Notes under the pieces: model-generated | Told to the model about the DNA's origin: nothing | The model's input: the letters and a program-made list of their open reading frames with translations, nothing else | Databases searched by the model: none | In this document: positions 23,987 through 31,741 of the stretch, piece by piece | Layout of the letters: every line of letters begins with the position of its first letter | How positions within the stretch are numbered: position 1 is the first letter of the stretch | Assembly: GCA_029863385.1 (NCBI GenBank) | Contig: JAOTVU010000040.1 | Coordinates: forward strand, 1 to 33,684 | Reading direction: 5' to 3' | Source: Acidimicrobiia bacterium | GTDB taxonomy: Bacteria; Actinomycetota; Acidimicrobiia; Acidimicrobiales; SZUA-35 | Length of the DNA stretch: 33,684 bases | Program-made: the position numbers and the translations under genes

Positions 23987-24862
23987 ATGTCTCAACCGCT
24001 TTCCGACTCGCCCGCCGCGAAGCGTCCCGGAGGCCGCGTGCCTCTCTACATCGGGATGGGGCTGGTGGCGGTGCTCGTTCTCGGCCTCATCGCCTGGACC
24101 CAGCTCCGGACCGACGCCCCCACCGCCGCCGATCTCGACGCCGCCACCGCCGAGCTTGCCGCCGATATCCAGGTCGAGGCTGACGACGTCGAAGACACGA
24201 CCACCACCGCGGCCGACGAAGCGACCGATGAGACCGAAGCAGCCGAGACCAGCGAGGACACAACCGGTGAACCCGAAGCCGACGAAGCGGCCGTCACCGT
24301 CGATGCCGTGTCCGGCGACTGGACCGTCGACACCTCGATCGGCGAGTTCAGCTTCGAGAACTCGACCGGTACCTACGTCGGCTTCCGCATCGGGGAGGAG
24401 CTGGCCACCGTCGGAAAGACCGAGGCCGTGGGACGCACCCCTGCGGTCAGCGGCACGATCACGATCGACGGGCAGACGGTCACCGCCACCTCCATCGAGG
24501 CCGACATGACGGCCATCACCACCGACATCAGACAGCGCGACGGCGCCGCCCGCCGAGCGCTCGACACCAACAACTTCCCGACCGCCACGTTCGTTCTCAC
24601 CGAACCGATCGACCTCGGGTCCGACCCGGCGTCGGGCGAGCCGGTGAGTGCCACCGCCGTCGGTGACCTCACGATCCATGGTGTCACCAACCCGGTCGAG
24701 GTGGCCATCGACGCCCAACTCGTGGGCGACACGATCGCCGTCGTCGGTTCAACCGACGTGGTCTTCGCCGACTACGGGGTCAACGCACCGTCGGCGCGGG
24801 TGGTCGTCAGCCTCGACGACTTCGGGATCATCGAGTTCCAGTTGTTCCTCACCCGTTCGTAG
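23987..24862 (+). CDS. YceI family protein with N-terminal membrane anchor
   Basis: Protein of 291 aa from ATG 23987 (MSQPLSDSP), with AAGGA about 10 nt upstream. One transmembrane helix (VPLYIGMGLVAVLVLGLIAW) is followed by a roughly 80-residue Asp/Glu/Thr/Ala-rich linker and a C-terminal YceI lipocalin-like domain: WTVDTSIGEFSFENSTGTYV, TSIEADMTAITTDIRQRD, NNFPTATFVL, GDLTIHGVTNPVEVAID. YceI domains bind isoprenoid-type lipids. The acidic spacer suggests display outside the membrane. Its 3' end overlaps the convergent MFS gene by 14 bp. Confidence 0.9.
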   Translation: MSQPLSDSPAAKRPGGRVPLYIGMGLVAVLVLGLIAWTQLRTDAPTAADLDAATAELAADIQVEADDVEDTTTTAADEATDETEAAETSEDTTGEPEADEAAVTVDAVSGDWTVDTSIGEFSFENSTGTYVGFRIGEELATVGKTEAVGRTPAVSGTITIDGQTVTATSIEADMTAITTDIRQRDGAARRALDTNNFPTATFVLTEPIDLGSDPASGEPVSATAVGDLTIHGVTNPVEVAIDAQLVGDTIAVVGSTDVVFADYGVNAPSARVVVSLDDFGIIEFQLFLTRS

Positions 24863-26120
24863 GCGCCGGCGATGGCGCAGCCAGGCTCGAATCGTCGTCG
24901 CCGACCCGCCCGGCCCGAGAGCGACCGGTGGCTGCGGCCGCCAGAAACAACAGTCCGGCCGAGGCGGTCAGCGCGACGCTGATCGAGGCCGCCTGGGCGA
25001 CGATCGCCATCACCACGCCGCCGGTGATCTCGCCGATCGACTCCGCTTGACCGAGAAACGACTGCACCGTCGCTCGGACGTCACTGGTGGTCCGGCGGTT
25101 GACCCAGATCGAGCTGACCGCTCGTATGACCGTCCAGGCCACCCCGCCGACGAGCATGGTGCCGGCGATGCCGGCCACCTCGTTGGGGGCGTGGGCCAGG
25201 GTGAGCATCCCGACCGCCCCGACGACGCACGCGACCAGCAGGGCCAACCGCGGCGTACCCTCCCGATGGATGCGGGCCTCGACGATTCGCAACGCCAGTG
25301 CCCCGACCACCAGCATCGCCACGCCGAGCACGGTGAACCAGACGATCGGATCAGGCTGTTCGGGGAAACCGAGGTCGATGAGCCGCTTGGGGTGCAGGCG
25401 GTCGAACGCCTCCGCTCCACTGCTGACGAGCAGCGTGACCGCCAACACCAGCAGGATCTGCCGGTCGGCCCGGCCGAGCGCCACTCCCCGGTGGAAGATG
25501 GCGACAGACTCCTGCCACCGGTTCTCCCGGGTGGGGGTGAAGTTGTGCTCGGTGAACCTCAGCGCGACCAGAAGGCCGAGCGCAAGCATGACAACGCCCG
25601 ACGCCACGATGGCCGCTCCCATGCCGGCCACCCAGGCCAGCAGGCCGATCCCGACCATGCCGGCGATGGCGCCGTACTGCCGACGTCGGGCGTCGGTGGT
25701 GAGGACCTGATCGATGCGGGTGTCGTCGTCGAGCTCGTCGGTGATCCAGGCGATGTCGGCCCCGCTGGCGAACGTGTAGCCGAATCCCCACAGGACCTGC
25801 GTGGCGACCAGCGCAGCGAAGTCGGTGACCAGCCCCGTCGCCAGCATCCCGACCCCCATGACGAGGTGCGACACGACGATCGAAGCCCGTCGGCTGATCG
25901 TGTCGGCCAGCACACCGGTTGGCACCTCACTCGCCAGAATGGTGAGCTCCATCGCCGTCCCCATGATGACGAGTTGGAACGGCGACAGGTCGGCGACGAC
26001 CACGAGATAGACGCTGGTCACCAGCCAGTAGCCCCGAAAAGCGAACGCCCGCAGCAGCTGCCAGTTCAGATAGAGGCGGGCGATCGGCGGCATCAGCCCA
26101 GAGTACTGTGCGCTGTTCAT
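24849..26120 (-). CDS. MFS transporter
   Basis: Protein of 423 aa with about 12 hydrophobic segments of major facilitator type. The loop 2-3 motif region reads EVPTGVLADTISRRASIVVSH, the expected G-x-L-a-D-x-x-x-R-R pattern. Helices continue to AGLLFLAAAATG before a short polar tail. Likely an exporter; the substrate is unknown. It starts 39 bp after the XRE-cupin regulator gene on the same strand, so the regulator probably controls it. Confidence 0.88.
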   Translation of the reverse strand: MNSAQYSGLMPPIARLYLNWQLLRAFAFRGYWLVTSVYLVVVADLSPFQLVIMGTAMELTILASEVPTGVLADTISRRASIVVSHLVMGVGMLATGLVTDFAALVATQVLWGFGYTFASGADIAWITDELDDDTRIDQVLTTDARRRQYGAIAGMVGIGLLAWVAGMGAAIVASGVVMLALGLLVALRFTEHNFTPTRENRWQESVAIFHRGVALGRADRQILLVLAVTLLVSSGAEAFDRLHPKRLIDLGFPEQPDPIVWFTVLGVAMLVVGALALRIVEARIHREGTPRLALLVACVVGAVGMLTLAHAPNEVAGIAGTMLVGGVAWTVIRAVSSIWVNRRTTSDVRATVQSFLGQAESIGEITGGVVMAIVAQAASISVALTASAGLLFLAAAATGRSRAGRVGDDDSSLAAPSPAPTNG

Positions 26121-26159
26121 CGGCTACCCGGGATTTCCGGTCTGCCTCCGGCCGCAGGC

Positions 26160-26750
26160 TCAGGCGGTGTGGAGGTGGGCCCGCTCACCGTGGCGGTCGA
26201 AGATCATGACCGTCTCCGCCGGTTTCTCGATGGCGACCATGGCGTGCGGGGTCATCGTCGAGAACTCGGCGGCCTCGCCGGTCTCGACGACGATGCGACG
26301 CTCGCCCAACATCAGCAGCACTCGACCCTCGATCACGAACATCCAGTCGTAGCCGGGGTGGACGTGCGCGCGCGCCTGCAACTCGGGTAGCCCCTCGGCC
26401 GGGTCGTGAGGCTCGAGCCGGAACTTGAAGGCGGTGGTCGAACCGTCGGGTCGCGACAGCGGCCAGATCGTCAGATCGCCGTGCGTGCTGGGGGACGGGC
26501 GGATGACTACGTCCTCATCGTCATCGGGGGCCACCAGGACATCGACTCCGATGCCGAGCGCTCGAGCGAGGGGCATGAGCACATCGAGGCTCAGTGCCCG
26601 GTTGCCGGTCTCGATGCGGCTGATCGTCGACGGGCCGACGTTGGCCCGCTCGGCCAGGTCGTCGAGCGACCATCCCAGACTCTGGCGGATCGCCCGGAGG
26701 CGGGCTCGGGCCGTGGCGTCGATATCGGTGCTGGGGTCGGCGTCGGCCAT
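26160..26750 (-). CDS. XRE-family regulator with C-terminal cupin domain
   Basis: Protein of 196 aa. An XRE-type HTH (about residues 13-70, LRAIRQSLGWSLDDLAERANVGPSTISRIETGNRALSLDVLMPLARAL) is followed by a cupin_2-type sensor domain (about 105-196, ARAHVHPGYDWMFVIEGRVLLMLGERRIVVETGEAAEF). Such proteins usually repress neighbouring genes and respond to a small ligand. It is transcribed with the MFS gene and diverges from the His-rich methyltransferase across 76 bp that hold a perfect palindrome. Confidence 0.92.
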   Translation of the reverse strand: MADADPSTDIDATARARLRAIRQSLGWSLDDLAERANVGPSTISRIETGNRALSLDVLMPLARALGIGVDVLVAPDDDEDVVIRPSPSTHGDLTIWPLSRPDGSTTAFKFRLEPHDPAEGLPELQARAHVHPGYDWMFVIEGRVLLMLGERRIVVETGEAAEFSTMTPHAMVAIEKPAETVMIFDRHGERAHLHTA

Positions 26751-26767
26751 GATCCCAGTCTGCGGCG

Positions 26768-26788
26768 CTCTTGCGAATTACGCAAGAG
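26768..26788. promoter_or_regulatory. Perfect palindrome, candidate XRE-cupin operator
   Basis: The arms CTCTTGCG (26768-26775) and CGCAAGAG (26781-26788) are an exact inverted repeat of 8 bp around AATTA. It lies 18 bp before the regulator's start and just upstream of the -35 box of the divergent methyltransferase promoter, the usual place for an autoregulatory operator. Assignment to this regulator is inference. Confidence 0.65.
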
Positions 26789-26791
26789 ATA

Positions 26792-26819
26792 TTGACGAAT
26801 TCGACAGAGTCGGTACTGT
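26792..26819 (+). promoter_or_regulatory. Promoter of the His-rich methyltransferase gene, probably leaderless
   Basis: TTGACG (26792-26797) and TACTGT (26814-26819) are spaced by 16 bp. Only 7 nt separate the -10 box from ATG 26827, and no ribosome site is present, so the transcript probably begins at or next to the start codon. Confidence 0.55.
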
Positions 26820-26826
26820 CGTATCC

Positions 26827-27516
26827 ATGCACGATCACGCGCAGACTCACGATCACCACCACGACCATCACCACCACGAGATCGACCACGAACTCGCCCA
26901 CCGGAATCCGGCCGAGTTCTGGGATGACGTGTATGGCGGCGACGCGGGCGACGTCATGTGGAGCGGCAATCCCAACGGCACGGTGGAGGTCGAACTGGCC
27001 GATCTCGAAGGGGGCCGGGCGCTCGACATCGGCTGCGGCGAGGGGGCCGACGCCCTGTGGTTGGCCCAACGAGGCTGGGAGGTGACGGCGGTCGACGTCT
27101 CGGCCGTGGCGATCGAACGAGCGAAGCTCGCCGCCGTGGCCGCCGGCATGGCCGACGCGGTGACGTGGCGGGTCGCCAATGTTCTGATCGACCCGCCTGA
27201 TGCCGCGGCCTACGACCTGGTGCTGATGATGTACCCGGCCTTCCACCACCCCGTGACGGCCGAGACGATCCGAACCATCGTCGGCGCCGTTGCCCCGGGC
27301 GGAACGCTCCTCGTCGTCCACCACGTCGTCGATCCCGACGCGGCCGCCGAGCACGGATTCGACCCGAGCGAATTCGTTTCGGTGGCCGAGATCGCCGAGG
27401 CGCTCGCCGGTTCCGACTTCACCATCGCAGCGCACGAGACCCGATCCCGGCCGAACCCGCCGCCCGACTCCCATCACGCCGACGACGAAGTACTCCGCCT
27501 CATCCGCTCCGCCTGA
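26827..27516 (+). CDS. Class I SAM-dependent methyltransferase with His-rich N-terminus
   Basis: Protein of 229 aa. The first 26 residues contain twelve histidines (HDHAQTHDHHHDHHHHEIDH), a likely metal-binding tail, followed by NPAEFWDDVYGG and a methyltransferase core: motif I ALDIGCGEGADALWLAQRGW, the acidic strand VTAVDVSAVAIERA, and the motif-IV-like YDLVLMMYPAFHH. It resembles TehB/thiopurine-methyltransferase-like detoxification enzymes; the substrate is unknown. ATG 26827 is supported by the promoter just upstream. The alcohol dehydrogenase gene follows after 16 bp, so the pair is probably an operon. Confidence 0.88.
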   Translation: MHDHAQTHDHHHDHHHHEIDHELAHRNPAEFWDDVYGGDAGDVMWSGNPNGTVEVELADLEGGRALDIGCGEGADALWLAQRGWEVTAVDVSAVAIERAKLAAVAAGMADAVTWRVANVLIDPPDAAAYDLVLMMYPAFHHPVTAETIRTIVGAVAPGGTLLVVHHVVDPDAAAEHGFDPSEFVSVAEIAEALAGSDFTIAAHETRSRPNPPPDSHHADDEVLRLIRSA

Positions 27517-27532
27517 GGGGCACAATGCGTGT

Positions 27533-28642
27533 ATGAAGACCACGGGGGCAGTGCTACGTCAGGCGCCGGGGGAATGGGAGCTGGTCGAGCTCGACGTCGA
27601 GGAACCTCGCCAGGGTGAGCTGGTGGTGGAGATGCGGGCCGCCGGTCTCTGCCACTCCGACGACCACTACGCCAAGGGCGACGCGCCGGTCGCCTCGTTC
27701 CCGTTCGTCGGCGGCCACGAGGGCGCCGGCGTCGTGATCGGCATCGGACCCGACACGCCGGGCTGGGAGATCGGCGACCACGTGGCGCTCTCGTTCCTGC
27801 CGGTCTGCGGCCGGTGCCGTTGGTGCTCGACCGGCCACCAGAACCTGTGCGACATGGGCCGGTTTCTGCGCGACGGCACCCGGTCCGACGGCTCCTATCG
27901 CATGTGGCTCGACGGCGAGCCGGCGGCGCAGATGTGCGGACTTGCCACCTTCAGCCGTCACACGCTCGTCGACGTCGCCGCCGCCATCAAGATCGATCCC
28001 GAGCTGAACCTGGAAGCCGTCTGCCTCACCGGCTGCGGCGTCGGGACCGGCTGGGGATCGGCGGTCAACTCGGCCGCGGTCCACCCCGGCGACACCGTCA
28101 TCGTCATGGGCGTTGGTGGCATCGGGGTCAACGCCGTGCAGGGGGCCCGCCACGCCGGAGCATCCCACATCGTGGCCGTCGATCCCGTCGCCCTGAAACG
28201 GGAGGTGGCGTCCCGGGTCGGCGCCACCGAGACCTTCACCACCATGGACGAGGCCATCGACCTCGCCCACTCGGTCACCAACGGCCAGGGTGCCGACGCG
28301 GCCATCATCTGCACCGGCGTGCTCACGACCGACGATGTCCGTCAGGCCTTCGCCTCGATCCGCAAGGCGGGCACGGTGGTGGTCACCGCGCTGGGTCACG
28401 CCGACACCGATGTCGCCGTCAACGCCCGGGAACTGACCCTCTATCAGAAGCGCATCCAGGGGTCGGTTTTCGGCGAGTCGAACCCACTGACCGACATCCC
28501 GCTGATGCTCGAGCTGTATCGCTCGGGTCGGCTGCTGCTCGACGAGTTGATCACCGCCCGCTACTCGCTGGCCGACATCAACCGGGGATACGCCGACCTC
28601 CACGCCGGCCTGAACGTGCGAGGCATCATCGTCTTCGACTGA
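27533..28642 (+). CDS. Zinc-dependent alcohol dehydrogenase, NDMA-dependent type
   Basis: Protein of 369 aa of the MDR superfamily with both zinc sites: catalytic Cys40 (AAGLCHSDDH) with His62-Glu63 (GGHEGAG), and structural Cys92/95/98/106 (CGRCRWCSTGHQNLC). The Rossmann motif VMGVGGIGVNAVQGA follows. Length and motifs such as DGSYRMWLDGEPAAQMCGLATFSRHT match the actinobacterial NDMA-dependent alcohol dehydrogenase family, which carries a tightly bound NAD and relies on an alternative electron acceptor (mycofactocin in related systems). No mycofactocin gene is in the window, so that dependence is inferred. Confidence 0.88.
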   Translation: MKTTGAVLRQAPGEWELVELDVEEPRQGELVVEMRAAGLCHSDDHYAKGDAPVASFPFVGGHEGAGVVIGIGPDTPGWEIGDHVALSFLPVCGRCRWCSTGHQNLCDMGRFLRDGTRSDGSYRMWLDGEPAAQMCGLATFSRHTLVDVAAAIKIDPELNLEAVCLTGCGVGTGWGSAVNSAAVHPGDTVIVMGVGGIGVNAVQGARHAGASHIVAVDPVALKREVASRVGATETFTTMDEAIDLAHSVTNGQGADAAIICTGVLTTDDVRQAFASIRKAGTVVVTALGHADTDVAVNARELTLYQKRIQGSVFGESNPLTDIPLMLELYRSGRLLLDELITARYSLADINRGYADLHAGLNVRGIIVFD

Positions 28643-28670
28643 CGATCCCGGCCGATCCTCGTGCCCGGGA

Positions 28671-28688
28671 CGACCCGCTAACGGGTCG
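28671..28688. terminator. Hairpin between convergent genes
   Basis: CGACCCG and CGGGTCG form a perfect 7-bp stem around CTAA. It spans the stop codon of the nitronate monooxygenase gene, 28 bp past the stop of the alcohol dehydrogenase gene, and fits a shared T-less terminator. Confidence 0.5.
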
Positions 28689-29817
28689 CCGGAGGCTCGA
28701 AGTTCGGTGGGGTGAGGCGGTCGAGCGCCTCGTTGGCCACGGCGACGAGCCGGTTCACGACGTCGGCCACCGGTTCGATCCGCCGGGACCACACGACCCC
28801 CTGCCCGGCCGGTGAACCGAGCAGCGGTTCGACCTCGTGCTCGGAGATGGCCGTCATGAGATCACCGACCAACGCATGCTGGTAGGGCATGGGGAGCGGG
28901 GTGGGGGCATCGGGGGCCGCCCACTCCTCGGTCCACCCGGAGCGGACCTGACGCTGCGGCTTACCGCTGCTGCCCCGGGTGATGGCCGTGTCGCCGCTTC
29001 CGGCGGCCAGCAGCTTCTGTTGCAGGCGGGGTCCAGTGGCGTGGTCGCCGTGACTGTGCTCGACCGTGGTCAGCCAGGCGGTGCCCAGCCACACCCCCTG
29101 CGCACCCATGGCCAGGGCAGCCGCAATCTGGGAGCCGTGGCCGATGCCGCCGGCGGCCAGCACCGGAATGTCGCCCGACCGCTGCACGATCTCGGGCACC
29201 AACACCATGGTCCCGATGGTGCCGGTATGGGCGCCGGCTTCAGAACCCTGGGCCACCAGGAAGTCGAGTTCGACGTCGACGTATCGCTCGACGTGGCGAG
29301 GATGGCCGACAAGGGCCCCGACCAGTTTGCCCGCCTCCCGCAGTCGGGTAACGGCATCGGCCGTCAGTCCGACCCCGAAGGCGACGAGGGCCACGTCGGA
29401 GGCGAGCAGGCCCTGGAGCTGGCCCTCGAAATACTCGGGGGTTCGCAGCACCGAATTGAAGAAGGTGCGGTGGGATGACTCGGGTACCTCGTAGCGGCGA
29501 CGGAGATCTTCGACGAAGCGCCGGTGCTCATCGGGGAGGCGGGCCCGGACCGATTCGAGCGTCTCGCCCTCGGGCATCCCGGCCGGGATCATCATGTCGG
29601 CGGCAGTCGGTCCGTCGCCGGTCTGCTGCCGCAGCTCGGTCAACTTGACCGGCACCTGATCGGGCTCGTCGTGGGCGATGCCGTACACGCCAAGGCCGCC
29701 CGCCCGGGTGATGGCAGCTGCCACCTCGGTGCTGTGGGTGAACCCCAGTATCGGCAGGTCGATCCCCAGCGCTCGGGCGAAATCGGTCCGCAACGCCGGA
29801 TGCGGCGACTGGCTCAT
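28678..29817 (-). CDS. Nitronate monooxygenase family flavoprotein
   Basis: Protein of 379 aa, 2-nitropropane-dioxygenase-like TIM barrel. Evidence: LPILGFTHSTEVAAAITRAGGLGVYG at the N-terminus, LVAQGSEAGAHTG (FMN phosphate region), VPVLAAGGIGHGSQIAAALAMGAQGVWLGTAWL, and a longer C-terminal extension. It should oxidise alkyl nitronates or act as an FMN oxidoreductase on a related substrate. Its ATG overlaps the TGA of the TetR gene by 4 bp (ATGA), so the two are translationally coupled and the regulator probably controls it. Confidence 0.88.
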   Translation of the reverse strand: MSQSPHPALRTDFARALGIDLPILGFTHSTEVAAAITRAGGLGVYGIAHDEPDQVPVKLTELRQQTGDGPTAADMMIPAGMPEGETLESVRARLPDEHRRFVEDLRRRYEVPESSHRTFFNSVLRTPEYFEGQLQGLLASDVALVAFGVGLTADAVTRLREAGKLVGALVGHPRHVERYVDVELDFLVAQGSEAGAHTGTIGTMVLVPEIVQRSGDIPVLAAGGIGHGSQIAAALAMGAQGVWLGTAWLTTVEHSHGDHATGPRLQQKLLAAGSGDTAITRGSSGKPQRQVRSGWTEEWAAPDAPTPLPMPYQHALVGDLMTAISEHEVEPLLGSPAGQGVVWSRRIEPVADVVNRLVAVANEALDRLTPPNFEPPATR

Positions 29818-30479
29818 CGGGCTGAAACCTTCTGCTCGGCGACCGCCGCATCGGCCAGGCCGCGCAGGATCAGATCAAGGCCGACGTCGAACTCGGCGGC
29901 GAAGTCGTACCCCGGCGCCAGCACGTGGTCGAAGGTGAAGGCGGCCAGGTTCGGGTAGAGATCGGCCGGGAAATGCTGCACCATGAGCGAGGCGATCTGG
30001 GCCGCTTCCTCCGGGGTGTCGAAGGGCAAGCCCGCCTCCTGCAGGGCGAAGCCGTAGATGTAGGCGTCGAGGGTGGCATACGCAGTGGCCACCAGGGGCC
30101 ACGACATCCCCGCTCGACGGAGGCACCCGAGTACGGCGTCGTGGTGGCCCAGGGTGGCGGGGCCCGGGTCGGTTCTCGACTCCATCAACGGCGCCGCCCA
30201 CTGGTGCCGGGCCAGAACCTCACGGGCCGACCGGGCCCGGATCGCCATGGCCTCGGTCCACGCCACGTCGGTCGGGGGGAGTTCGATCTCCGAGAATACC
30301 GTGTCGACCATGCCGTCGAGGATGTCCTCCTTGTTGGCCACGTGATGGTAGATCGTCATCGGACCGACGCCGAGCTCGTCGGCCAGCTTGCGGATCGTCA
30401 ACGGCTCGATGCCAACCCGGTCGGCCAGCGCGACCGCCGCCTCGATCACCCGATCCCGGGACAGCGGTGTTCTGCTCAC
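29814..30479 (-). CDS. TetR/AcrR family transcriptional regulator
   Basis: Protein of 221 aa from GTG 30479, with GGGGAGGA about 4 nt upstream. N-terminal HTH: LSRDRVIEAAVALADRVGIEPLTIRKLADELGVGPMTIYHHVANKEDIL. The C-terminal helical domain resembles TetR_C tetracycline-repressor-type sensors. It is the first gene of an operon with the nitronate monooxygenase and faces a divergent oxidoreductase cluster across a region with four copies of a 13-bp palindrome that it probably binds. Confidence 0.9.
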   Translation of the reverse strand: MSRTPLSRDRVIEAAVALADRVGIEPLTIRKLADELGVGPMTIYHHVANKEDILDGMVDTVFSEIELPPTDVAWTEAMAIRARSAREVLARHQWAAPLMESRTDPGPATLGHHDAVLGCLRRAGMSWPLVATAYATLDAYIYGFALQEAGLPFDTPEEAAQIASLMVQHFPADLYPNLAAFTFDHVLAPGYDFAAEFDVGLDLILRGLADAAVAEQKVSAR

Positions 30480-30540
30480 GATTCCTCCCCGCTCAAACGC
30501 CGGTCGAACATGGTCTCGTCCTGACACTAGTCGAGATTCT

Positions 30541-30624
30541 CGTACAAAGTACGTTGACTTCCGTACTAAGTACGATTAGTGTCCACGGTAGCAGATTCGT
30601 ACTAAGTACGACGTACTAAGTGCG
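30541..30624. promoter_or_regulatory. Four-copy 13-bp palindrome array, candidate TetR operators
   Basis: CGTACAAAGTACG at 30541-30553, CGTACTAAGTACG at 30562-30574 and at 30598-30610, and CGTACTAAGTGCG at 30612-30624. Each has the form CGTAC-N3-GTACG (the last with one change). Start-to-start spacings are 21, 36 and 14 bp. A -35-like TTGACT (30554-30559) sits between boxes 1 and 2, so box 2 would lie inside the promoter of the plus-strand genes; TAGTGT at 30577 is a possible -10. Confidence 0.75.
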
Positions 30625-30693
30625 AAGAGTCGATTTCGCAATGAACGAGGAGAACATCAAGATGCTGCAGGAAGCCACCCATCGGTCGCCATC

Positions 30694-30723
30694 GACCACG
30701 ACCACGACCACGACCACGGCCAC
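30694..30723 (+). repeat. GACCAC hexanucleotide repeat (about five units)
   Basis: Four exact GACCAC units and one GGCCAC lie directly before the ribosome site of the MDR oxidoreductase gene. If translation began at ATG 30662 they would encode a run of eight threonines. Confidence 0.85.
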
Positions 30724-30733
30724 GGGAGTGACC

Positions 30734-31741
30734 ATGACGGCCGTGACCCAGGACCGATACGGCGACAGTTCCGTGCTCCGGACCACCACCGTCGCCGTCC
30801 CCACGCCGGGCCCGGATCAGGTCCTGGTTCGGGTGCACGCCGCCGGCATCGACCGGGGGACCGAGCATCTGGTGTCCGGCACCCCCTATCTCGTCCGCGC
30901 CATGTTCGGGCTGCGCCGGCCACGCCAGCCGATCCCCGGTATGGACATGGCCGGAACGGTCGTGGCCTCCGGCTCCGAGGTCACCCGCTTCGCCCCCGGT
31001 GACGAGGTCGTCGGTGTCGCCTCCGGTTCGTTCGCCGAGTACGCCGTCGCCGACGAGTCGAAAGTGACGCTCCGACCCGACCCGTTGCCGGTGATCGAGG
31101 CGGCGGTGGTGCCCATCTCCGGATCGACCGCCCATCAGGCCGTCGTCACCCACGGAGCGGTCTCCGCCGGCGACAACGTGCTGATCCTCGGTGCCTCCGG
31201 TGGTGTCGGCAGCTACGCCGTGCAGATCGCCAAGGCCCGGGGCGCCATCGTGACCGGCGTGGCGAGCGGCCCCAAACTCGACATGGTCCGCTCACTCGGT
31301 GCCGATCACGTGATCGACTACCGGAGCGCCGACCCGGTCGACGGCACTCGCCGCTATGACATCATCATCGACATCGGTGGCCGCAACCGGTTGTCGAAGC
31401 TGCGGCGGGCGCTCACCGACGACGGCACGCTGGTCATCGTCGGTGGCGAGGGGGGCGACACCATCACCGGCGGAATCGGCCGGCAACTGCGGGCCGCGGC
31501 GATGAGCCCGTTCGTGTCCCAGCGGCTCACCTTTTTCATCGCCTCCGAGGACCACCGACATCTCGACGAACTGCTGACCCTGGTGGCGTCCGGCAAGGTC
31601 CGCCCACGACTCGATCGCACTTATCGCCTGAGCCAGGTTCCCGATGCACTCGACGATCTGGCCGCCGGACGAATCGCCGGCAAGGCCGTCATCACCATCA
31701 CCGACCCATCCGTCCCCACCAACGAAAGAGCCCGGTCATGA
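30734..31741 (+). CDS. MDR-family NAD(P)-dependent oxidoreductase (quinone reductase-like)
   Basis: Protein of about 335 aa. GroES-like domain (VLVRVHAAGIDRGTEHLVSG, PIPGMDMAGTVVASGSEVTRFAPGDEVVG) then a Rossmann domain (VLILGASGGVGSYAVQIAKARGA) and C-terminal LSQVPDALDDLAAGRIAGKAVI. The catalytic-zinc cysteine is missing (AAGID in place of AAGLC) and there is no structural zinc loop, so this is a zinc-free quinone-oxidoreductase-type enzyme. ATG 30734 is favoured by GGGAG 5 nt upstream and by family N-termini (MTAVTQDRYG); ATG 30662 would add a Thr-repeat leader. The next gene's ATG overlaps its stop by 4 bp. Confidence 0.87.
   Translation: MTAVTQDRYGDSSVLRTTTVAVPTPGPDQVLVRVHAAGIDRGTEHLVSGTPYLVRAMFGLRRPRQPIPGMDMAGTVVASGSEVTRFAPGDEVVGVASGSFAEYAVADESKVTLRPDPLPVIEAAVVPISGSTAHQAVVTHGAVSAGDNVLILGASGGVGSYAVQIAKARGAIVTGVASGPKLDMVRSLGADHVIDYRSADPVDGTRRYDIIIDIGGRNRLSKLRRALTDDGTLVIVGGEGGDTITGGIGRQLRAAAMSPFVSQRLTFFIASEDHRHLDELLTLVASGKVRPRLDRTYRLSQVPDALDDLAAGRIAGKAVITITDPSVPTNERARS

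Noticed and set aside
24648..26390. A 580-codon open frame on the plus strand, rich in Arg, Asp, His and Gln
   Set aside because: It lies antisense to the MFS transporter and regulator genes, lacks domain-like sequence, and arises from high GC in the opposite strand.
30541..30624. Possible CRISPR-like repeat array
   Set aside because: Only four 13-bp units, each palindromic, at uneven spacing in a promoter region; typical of operators.
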